Below, piece after piece: positions 27,864 to 34,864 of a DNA stretch of 64,000 bases. The notes under the pieces are model-generated. The model was given only the letters and a program-made list of their open reading frames with translations. It ran no database searches and was not told where the DNA came from. Position 1 is the stretch's first letter. The number at the start of each line of letters is the position of its first letter. The stretch spans positions 2,046,001 to 2,110,000 of the forward strand of contig CBDCVP010000023.1 in assembly GCA_965223025.1 (NCBI GenBank). The letters run 5' to 3'. The translations under genes were made by a program, and so were the position numbers. The stretch is from JABDMH01 sp965223025 (GTDB lineage Bacteria; Bacteroidota; Bacteroidia; Chitinophagales; Saprospiraceae).

Positions 27864-28919
27864 ATGAAGTCATCTAATCCCATCTCTAGCCAATGCCCCC
27901 TACCCGACTTTGACTTTGAGGTGGTGACATTGGGGCATGGTAGTGGCGGTCTACTCACCCAGCGATTGCTAAATACGGGCGTATTCCCAATGTTGAAGAA
28001 TGAATTTCTCGATGTTGCTCACGATGGTGCTTTCTTGGACCTCACTGGAAAATCAGCCTTTTCCACCGATAGTTTTGTGATTTCGCCCATCATATTTCCG
28101 GGCGGCAATATTGGGAATCTGGCCATTAATGGCACCGTCAATGATTTGGCAATGTGCGGTGCCGTACCGCGATATCTTTCCCTTTCCTTCATACTTGAAG
28201 AAGGACTGATGATGACCGAGTTTGCGCAGATTCTAGGTGCCATAAAACAGGCTTGCTTAGAAGCTCAGGTCAAAGTAGTGACAGGGGATACAAAAGTCGT
28301 CGAGCGTGGAAGCGGAGATAAGATCTTTGTCAATACCACGGGGATTGGCACCATTCATCCCAATGCCAACATTCAAATAAGTCAGATTAGAGAGGGCGAT
28401 GTCATTATCGTCAGTGGAAACATCGCCACTCACGGCATTGCCATTCTTTCCGTGCGAAAGGGATTGGAATTTGAATCAACCCTTCAGAGCGACTCCACGA
28501 ATCTCAACCACTTGACCAAAAAGCTCTTCGACAGATTTGGCACCGACATACATTTTCTGAGAGACCCCACCAGAGGTGGATTATCGTCGTCACTAAATGA
28601 AATAGCACAGACCTGTGGAATGGGCATTGACCTTTGGCAAAAAGAGATTCCGCTCTCCGAAGAGGTAGAAGGCGCTTGTGAAATGCTGGGATTGGATCCA
28701 CTGTATGTCGCCAATGAAGGCATCTTTTTAAGCATTGTTCATCGGGATCGAGCAGAAGAAGTGCTACAAGTGATGCGCTCAGATCAAAAGGGAAGCATGG
28801 CCTGTATCATAGGCAAGGTCACTATAGATCATCCCCGTCAGGTTGTGTTGCAGAGTGCTGTTGGTGGTCGGCGACTGGTGACTATGTTGGCTGGTGAACA
28901 ACTCCCACGGATCTGCTAG
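27864..28919 (+). CDS. hypE: Hydrogenase maturation protein HypE
   Basis: A 351-residue HypE of the PurM/SelD-type ATP-dependent family. It dehydrates the C-terminal thiocarboxamide to thiocyanate and gives cyanide to HypD. The glycine-rich start LGHGSGGLLTQRL (about 23-35), the metal/ATP-binding TDSF and NGTVNDLAMCG, and the C-terminal PRIC (the acceptor Cys is the last residue) are all present. It closes the hyp cluster; a 147-bp gap then leads to hoxF. Confidence 0.97.
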   Translation: MKSSNPISSQCPLPDFDFEVVTLGHGSGGLLTQRLLNTGVFPMLKNEFLDVAHDGAFLDLTGKSAFSTDSFVISPIIFPGGNIGNLAINGTVNDLAMCGAVPRYLSLSFILEEGLMMTEFAQILGAIKQACLEAQVKVVTGDTKVVERGSGDKIFVNTTGIGTIHPNANIQISQIREGDVIIVSGNIATHGIAILSVRKGLEFESTLQSDSTNLNHLTKKLFDRFGTDIHFLRDPTRGGLSSSLNEIAQTCGMGIDLWQKEIPLSEEVEGACEMLGLDPLYVANEGIFLSIVHRDRAEEVLQVMRSDQKGSMACIIGKVTIDHPRQVVLQSAVGGRRLVTMLAGEQLPRIC

Positions 28920-29066
28920 CTTCACCTCTTAGCCCCCAAATCGGTCCTTTCTAACACCTCGTTTTCTACCTGTGCTAGCAATCATCATCAGGTATGATGT
29001 CCATCATTCCACAAAGGTGCATTGTCAAGTAGATTGGTCATTGTGCACTAGTAACCACCAGCCACT

Positions 29067-30797
29067 ATGACTCGAAAACGCCGTCCTCTATCAAAATCAG
29101 ACTTATTAAATCACTTGTGGCGATACCAGCTAAAACACGGTTTTATCACAGATGACGATGCAGCAGAATGCGCCACCAAATTTAAGCTGTCCAGCATCGA
29201 TCTGGAAGGAGTGATCTCCTTTTATCACTTCTTCCATCGACAGTCTGCGGGACAATTCAGGATCTACCTAAATAACAGCATTGTATCTGAATTCAAAGGT
29301 TATGCTAGAGTCAGGGAAGCTTTTGAACGGGAAACGGGTGGTGTCTTCGGGGGCGTTGATCCCAGCGGTATGTTTGGACTTTTTGAAACGCCGTGTATTG
29401 GTCTCAGCGACCAGGAGCCAGCAGCCTTGATAAATTTCCATCCTTTCACCAATCTTAACACCCTAAAAGTAAAGCGAATCATCACCCGTCTAAAAAGAGG
29501 TGAAACTCCCAAATCTATTTGCGATGTGGTGCAAGATAATATTAAGAGAATCCCGGGAGACAAGGCCATTATATTCCGAGATTACCATCCTGGAGCCTGT
29601 CTGGCACAATTAAAGAATCACACCGCAGCTTCGATCCTTAAAGCATTAAAAAAATCTCAGCTGAGGGGCATGGGCGGAGCGTTTTTTCCCACGGGACTCA
29701 AGTGGGAATTATGCGCGAAGCAGACAGCCTCTCCAAAGTACATTATCTGCAATGCCGATGAAGGTGAGCCTGGTACTTTTAAAGACCGGGTTCTAATAAA
29801 TCGTCTCTCTGGACTCCTGCTCGAGGGAATGGCCGTAGCGGGATATGCCGTGAAGGCACAGGAGGGCATCATCTATCTGCGAGCAGAATATCGGTGGTTA
29901 AAAGACAAACTTGAGGAGACCATTGCACATTTTTATAAGATGAATCTCCTTGGTAAGAGTATTGTTGGAATCAAGGATTTTGATTTTGACCTACGAGTTC
30001 AAGTGGGAGCAGGATCCTACGTCTGTGGGGAAGAAACCGCCTTACTCAATTCACTTGAAGGCAAGCGGGGTGAGCCACGTACCAAGCAATGCTTTCCCAC
30101 GGAAAGGGGCTACCTGCAAAAACCCACTGTGGTGAACAATGTCGAGACCTTTTGCATGGCTGCCCGCGTTATTGAACTGGGAGCAGATCATTTTCTCCAG
30201 TCCGGAACCAAGGCATCTCCTGGCACCAAACTAATCAGTGTATCCGGAGATTGTAAAAGGCCCGGTATTTATGAAATTGAGTGGGGAACAACAGTAGCCG
30301 AAATCCTCAACTACTGCCGGGCAGACGATCCGCACTACATGCAGGTGAGCGGTCCGGCTGGAGAATGCATCTCCTTGAAAGAAATAAATCGGACTATTGA
30401 GAAAGACGACTTGCGATGTGGAGGGTCGTTTATGGCGTTTAATAGTAAACGAGATATTCTTACCATTCTAAGCAATTTCACCAGGTTTTTCAAGCATGAG
30501 TCATGTGGCATTTGCACACCCTGTCGTGCAGGTAATTTCATCATCCAAAGAAAACTACAAAAGATTGCTTCTAAGCTGGCCTATCAGTCAGATTTTCAAG
30601 AACTAAGGGAATGGGGCAAGATCATGCAATTGACGAGTCGATGTGGTTTGGGAAAAACGGCGAGTCGTTCACTATTGATGGCCTTGGATAAATTCCCCGA
30701 GTATTTCGACAGTAAGGTCGATCATCATAAAGAGGGATTGAACAAAGAGTTTGATCTGGTGAGGGCGACCAGAGAATATGAAATGTTCGAGAGTTGA
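29067..30797 (+). CDS. hoxF: NAD-reducing [NiFe] hydrogenase diaphorase subunit HoxF
   Basis: A 576-residue HoxF that transfers electrons between FMN and NAD. Residues about 1-150 are a NuoE-like domain in which only one of the four cluster cysteines remains (C110 in ETPCIGLSDQ). The NuoF-like core has RGMGGAFFPTGLKW, NADEGEPGTFKDR and GAGSYVCGEETALL for FMN and NAD. The C-terminal [4Fe-4S] cysteines are C480, C483, C486 and C526. The pattern and the C-terminal extension resemble HoxF of the Ralstonia eutropha soluble hydrogenase as I remember it, rather than cyanobacterial forms that work with HoxE. Confidence 0.93.
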   Translation: MTRKRRPLSKSDLLNHLWRYQLKHGFITDDDAAECATKFKLSSIDLEGVISFYHFFHRQSAGQFRIYLNNSIVSEFKGYARVREAFERETGGVFGGVDPSGMFGLFETPCIGLSDQEPAALINFHPFTNLNTLKVKRIITRLKRGETPKSICDVVQDNIKRIPGDKAIIFRDYHPGACLAQLKNHTAASILKALKKSQLRGMGGAFFPTGLKWELCAKQTASPKYIICNADEGEPGTFKDRVLINRLSGLLLEGMAVAGYAVKAQEGIIYLRAEYRWLKDKLEETIAHFYKMNLLGKSIVGIKDFDFDLRVQVGAGSYVCGEETALLNSLEGKRGEPRTKQCFPTERGYLQKPTVVNNVETFCMAARVIELGADHFLQSGTKASPGTKLISVSGDCKRPGIYEIEWGTTVAEILNYCRADDPHYMQVSGPAGECISLKEINRTIEKDDLRCGGSFMAFNSKRDILTILSNFTRFFKHESCGICTPCRAGNFIIQRKLQKIASKLAYQSDFQELREWGKIMQLTSRCGLGKTASRSLLMALDKFPEYFDSKVDHHKEGLNKEFDLVRATREYEMFES

Positions 30798-30852
30798 CGA
30801 CACGAGTACCATAGTATTTCCAACCGGGGTACCCACCTTAATTGTAAGACAA

Positions 30853-32127
30853 ATGGCAAAGGAAATCACGATCACAATTGACGGAAAAAAGATTAAGACC
30901 AAAGCCGGACAAAATCTTGTCAAGGCAGCACAGGAGAACGACATTTTCATACCGTCGCTTTGTTACTATGAGCACATCGATCCGCCCTTAGGCACCTGCA
31001 GGGTATGTACCTGCAATGTGGATGGAGTGTCCAGTCCTGCTTGCATGGAAAAGACGGCTGAGGGGATGGTAGTCGAGGTGCACACCGAAGACCTAAAAAA
31101 TACTCGGCAGGCCATCGTAGAAATGATGTTTTCAGAGGGCAATCATTTTTGTCCGGGTTGCGAAAAAAGTGGGAATTGTGACCTGCAGCATATGGGATAT
31201 GAGATGGGCGTGTACAGATCCCGGTTCCCACATCTATTCAAGGATCGACTGATAGACTTCAATCCAAAACGGATGGTGATCGAGCACAACAGATGTGTCA
31301 AATGCCGACGTTGCATTGAAGAAATCGTAACCAAGGACAATCAACGTGTTTTTTCATCGTGCCATCGAGGAAATGAGACGATCGTAGGAATCGACTATGC
31401 TTTAGAAGCTAAATTAAGCGATGAGGAAGCACTCCATGCCATGAGTATCTGTCCGACTGGAGCGATATTGGTAAAAGGAAAGTCATTCATCAAACCTTTT
31501 GGAGACCGACGCTTTGATATGCAATCTGTGCAGAGAGAAGAAGCAAAAGTATTCACTCCACTCAAGCAAGATGAGTCGCCAAAGGAGAAAAAGACCATTG
31601 CCACCATCTCTCTAGCTGGATGCTTTGGATGCCACATGTCGATGTTGGATATCGACCTGGAGCTCCTGGATATCTTGGAGCTAGTGGAGTTTAATAAGTC
31701 TCCCATCAACGACATCAAGGAATTTACAAAACAATGTGACATTGGCTTGATCGAAGGTGGGTGCTGCAATTCTGAAAATGTGGAGGTCCTGCGTGAATTT
31801 CGTAGGAAGTGTGACCTACTGGTCTGTGTGGGAGAATGTGCTATCTGGGGAGGACTTCCAGCAATGCGCAACACCATTCCGCTGGGAGAGTGTTTAGAAG
31901 AGGCATACCTCAATAGCATGACCAGCGAATCGTCGGAGTACATTGTACCTTATAGCGAGGATCTACCCAAGATCCTAGATAAGGTATATCCTTGCAATGA
32001 AATTGTCGTCATTGATCATTTTATTCCCGGCTGCCCACCGGATGCAAATCACATATGGAAAGCGGTCAAAAATCTTCTCTTCGGAGAACAGTATTCAGTG
32101 CTTTATTCAGAATTTAAATACGATTAG
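30853..32127 (+). CDS. hoxUY: Fused HoxU-HoxY: diaphorase Fe-S subunit joined to hydrogenase small subunit
   Basis: A 424-residue protein combining two subunits that are normally separate. Residues 1-221 are HoxU: [2Fe-2S] ligands C37, C49, C52, C64; a His-Cys3 [4Fe-4S] site H98, C100, C103, C109; and a [4Fe-4S] site C148, C151, C154, C200. A polar linker of about 25 residues (222-247) leads to HoxY (248-424), the small subunit with proximal-cluster ligands C257, C260, C329 and C394 (in PGCPPD). There is no stop or frameshift between them. The ATG at 30853 matches the HoxU start; an earlier ATG at 30778 would overlap hoxF. The hoxH gene follows after 4 bp. Confidence 0.9.
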   Translation: MAKEITITIDGKKIKTKAGQNLVKAAQENDIFIPSLCYYEHIDPPLGTCRVCTCNVDGVSSPACMEKTAEGMVVEVHTEDLKNTRQAIVEMMFSEGNHFCPGCEKSGNCDLQHMGYEMGVYRSRFPHLFKDRLIDFNPKRMVIEHNRCVKCRRCIEEIVTKDNQRVFSSCHRGNETIVGIDYALEAKLSDEEALHAMSICPTGAILVKGKSFIKPFGDRRFDMQSVQREEAKVFTPLKQDESPKEKKTIATISLAGCFGCHMSMLDIDLELLDILELVEFNKSPINDIKEFTKQCDIGLIEGGCCNSENVEVLREFRRKCDLLVCVGECAIWGGLPAMRNTIPLGECLEEAYLNSMTSESSEYIVPYSEDLPKILDKVYPCNEIVVIDHFIPGCPPDANHIWKAVKNLLFGEQYSVLYSEFKYD

Positions 32128-32131
32128 CGTC

Positions 32132-33583
32132 ATGAGCCAAAAAATTACGATCGACCCAGTCACACGGGTAGAAGGACACGGCAGAGTTTCCATCCACCTG
32201 GATGGCGAGGGGAAAGTAAATAAGGCATATCTGCACATTGTAGAGTTTAGAGGATTTGAGCGATTTATCCAAGGTCATCCCTATTGGGAGGCTCCCTTAC
32301 TAGTGCAGAGGCTCTGTGGGATATGCCCCGTGAGTCATCACGTAGCTGCCGCCAAAGCCATCGATCAGATCGTCGGTCTAGATCCTGATGACCTGGCTCC
32401 AACAGCTACCAAGCTGCGCAGACTACTGCATTATGGACAGGTGTTTCAGTCACACGCTTTGCACTTTTTTTACCTGGCATCTCCGGACCTACTTTTTGGT
32501 CTGGATGCTCCCCGAGAGAAGAGAAATGTAGTGGCTGTGGCCATTGAGAATAAGGAGCTAGCTCGAAAGGGCATCCTTATGCGTAAGTTTGGCCAAGAGA
32601 TCATCAAGGCGATTGCAGGAAAGAAAATTCACGGCATTGCCGCAGTCCCGGGTGGAGTTCACAAAACTCTTTTCCCCGATGAAAGAGCTTACTTTTTAGA
32701 AGACAACGACACGCCCTCCATTGATACTTTGCTTCAGTGGACACAGGAAATTGTAGACTTCATCAAGGATTATCACGATAAGAATTACCATTGGTTAGAC
32801 ACTTTCGCACGCTATCCTTCCGGCCACCTGGGATTAGTCAATGATCGGGGAGGATTAGAACTATATGATGGCCGGATGCGAGCCATCGATAGTAAGGGAA
32901 CGATCACCTTGCAGGATATTCATAACGATGACTACATTAAGTATTTTAGTGAAGATGTAGAGAAATGGTCGTACATGAAATTTCCCTACCTCAAGCATTT
33001 AGGAAGGGAAGACGGGTGGAATCGAGTTGGTCCTTTGGCACGAATGAATGTATGCAAGCAGATTGAAACTGAATTGGCCAATCGAGAATTGCGCACATTT
33101 AAGGCTTACTCCAACGGCAGACCAAACAACAGCACGATGCATTCGCACTGGGCAAGATTGATTGAGATGTTGTACTGTGCCGAAGAAATGAAAGCACTAC
33201 TCGAAGATGAGCAAATCCTTGGTGACGACTTGTTGCGAGAAGGAAAAAGAAGGCCCGAGGGCATCGGAATCATTGAGGCACCACGGGGCACTTTGATCCA
33301 TCATTACAAAGTGGATGAAAAGGGCATGATTACCAAATGCAACTTAATCGTATCCACCACTCACAATAATGAAGCCATGAACAAAGCAGTGAGGTGGGTT
33401 GCCCAGGAGACTCTCGATAAGCAGGCAGAAATCACCGACAGCATGCTAAATCAAGTGGAGGTGGCCATTCGCGCGTATGATCCCTGCCTAAGTTGTGCTA
33501 CTCATGCCCTGGGAAAAATGCCTCTGAAGGTCTCATTGTTTGACAGCCAGGGACAATTGCAACAAGAGGTGATGAAACATTGA
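32132..33583 (+). CDS. hoxH: NAD-reducing [NiFe] hydrogenase large subunit HoxH (group 3d)
   Basis: A 483-residue large subunit carrying the Ni-Fe active site. The four nickel ligands are C62 and C65 in RLCGIC and C452 and C455 in DPCLSCATH. The sequence after DPCLSCATH, beginning ALGKMPLKV, is typical of group 3d. The 25 residues beyond the His would be removed by the maturation protease. I chose the ATG at 32132 since the protein then starts with the family-typical ITIDPVTRVEGHGR. The frame open from 31997 runs inside hoxUY. It lies 4 bp after the fused gene and 7 bp before the protease gene. Confidence 0.97.
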   Translation: MSQKITIDPVTRVEGHGRVSIHLDGEGKVNKAYLHIVEFRGFERFIQGHPYWEAPLLVQRLCGICPVSHHVAAAKAIDQIVGLDPDDLAPTATKLRRLLHYGQVFQSHALHFFYLASPDLLFGLDAPREKRNVVAVAIENKELARKGILMRKFGQEIIKAIAGKKIHGIAAVPGGVHKTLFPDERAYFLEDNDTPSIDTLLQWTQEIVDFIKDYHDKNYHWLDTFARYPSGHLGLVNDRGGLELYDGRMRAIDSKGTITLQDIHNDDYIKYFSEDVEKWSYMKFPYLKHLGREDGWNRVGPLARMNVCKQIETELANRELRTFKAYSNGRPNNSTMHSHWARLIEMLYCAEEMKALLEDEQILGDDLLREGKRRPEGIGIIEAPRGTLIHHYKVDEKGMITKCNLIVSTTHNNEAMNKAVRWVAQETLDKQAEITDSMLNQVEVAIRAYDPCLSCATHALGKMPLKVSLFDSQGQLQQEVMKH

Positions 33584-33590
33584 TCTACTG

Positions 33591-34082
33591 GTGGCCAACG
33601 CAAAGCATACAAACGGGTGGAAAACTGCGAAGACAGTACTGATTGGCATTGGCAATGCGGGTCGAGGTGATGATGGACTGGGTTGGGCATTTCTTGATGC
33701 CATTGGCAAGGATAGTAGTTTTGAGGGTGAGGTGGTCTACCGCTACCAACTGCAGGTAGAGGATGCCGCTTTGATCGCAGCATGTGAAAAAGTGATCTTT
33801 GTGGATGCTTACCAGCAACATCTTGACGGTGGCTTTCAATGGGAAGCCTGTGTTCCAAGTGACTCGTTTGTATTCAGTACCCACGAACTACCCCCAGACG
33901 CCGTACTATACCTGAGTCAGCAGCTATACGATCGAACTCCACTGGCACACACACTCCTCATCCAGGGTAACCGATGGGACCTTAAGATTGGGTTGTCCGC
34001 ATTTGCTCAATCCAACCTAAAAAGAGCCCTGGACTTTTTTGAAAACTCTGTGATCAACAGTCGGTCAAGACTAACCGCCTAG
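33591..34082 (+). CDS. hoxW: Hydrogenase maturation endopeptidase (HoxW type)
   Basis: A 163-residue protease of the HybD/HyaD family that trims the C-terminal peptide of HoxH once nickel is inserted. The motif IGIGNAGRGDDGLGWAF (about 17-33) includes the metal-binding acidic residue, and IFVDAYQQ (about 67) gives the second; STHELPPDAVL is the conserved His region. The start codon is GTG. It ends the hydrogenase operon, and a strong hairpin follows 54 bp downstream. The hoxW name is by position and family. Confidence 0.88.
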   Translation: MANAKHTNGWKTAKTVLIGIGNAGRGDDGLGWAFLDAIGKDSSFEGEVVYRYQLQVEDAALIAACEKVIFVDAYQQHLDGGFQWEACVPSDSFVFSTHELPPDAVLYLSQQLYDRTPLAHTLLIQGNRWDLKIGLSAFAQSNLKRALDFFENSVINSRSRLTA

Positions 34083-34864
34083 CAAACGCCCATAGATGTT
34101 AGGCAGAGAGCTACCAAACTACCTATTTGTGAAAAGGGAAAGCGCAACAAGGTTCGTTGCTCTTTCCCTGTAACACACTCAAATCCGTAAAGAAATGCTC
34201 TTTGGGTTATGACTATAACATTTCAAAGTCCATGCCAGAGTCATGAAAACACGAGCCTGCACTGATGATTACTACCATCGTCACACCACCTCCATATATA
34301 ATCAAGGCACCAATTGGGACATTACCGGAGAACGTATCTCACTGTACCCGAGGTACCATGGATAAAACTTCTTTCAGAGGGACCACACAGCTCACGCCGA
34401 AAAGTCCAACAAGGTGATCGAGTGTGTATGAATCTGGTGTGGTGAGTTGGATTTGCCTAGGTTTCTTGTCCGCTACCCTATACAATCTTACTCTTGCTGA
34501 CTACTGCTGTTCGTGATCAAGCTCTGGCTGTATCAAATCTGCCACTAACACTTGTCAGTCAACACCATAAATAGATCGGAGAAATCTGTATCCGTTTGTT
34601 GCCCAGTTCGACATAGATACGGGATGATAACGGACAACAGCAAGAATAATTGTGTATGCCCAAAAAAAATTACTAAAATCTCCCCTTCACAACTCAGTGA
34701 TAAACTCCAAATTCATTTTTTAACACATAAAATATGTGCGCTTATATGGACCCGAAGCTAGTATGAAATGCCCTTGATTAAGCGTTCATGGACAGTGCAT
34801 ATATCCATTGAATTGACTTACATTAGCCTGTGATAGAGCCTTTACGATACCGAAACTTTTTGTC
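34083..34864. other. Gene-free interval after the hydrogenase locus
   Basis: About 780 bp without a convincing gene. It begins with the 34136-34168 hairpin. The rest is unusually poor in coding signal on both strands; a 69-codon plus-strand frame at 34552-34761 has no family signature and I do not call it. I see no tRNA-like fold and no clear promoter for the GH2 gene downstream. Confidence 0.5.
34136..34168 (+). terminator. Hairpin downstream of the hydrogenase operon, possible terminator
   Basis: An inverted repeat with left arm GGGAAAG-C-GCAAC and right arm GTTGC-T-CTTTCCC around a 7-nt loop; 12 of 13 positions pair. It lies 54 bp after the hoxW stop. There is no T-run after it, so it may act as a weak terminator or as an RNA 3'-end stabiliser. 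Confidence 0.55.

Noticed and set aside
30778..30852. Earlier ATG for the hoxUY gene
   Set aside because: It would overlap the hoxF end by 20 bp and add 25 residues absent from HoxU; the ATG at 30853 gives the family-typical start.
31997..32131. Extended N-terminus for HoxH inside hoxUY
   Set aside because: It lies fully inside the fused gene in another frame; the ATG at 32132 begins the conserved HoxH sequence.
34552..34761. 69-codon frame in the interval after the hydrogenase operon
   Set aside because: Basic, low-information translation without any family signature; chance frame.
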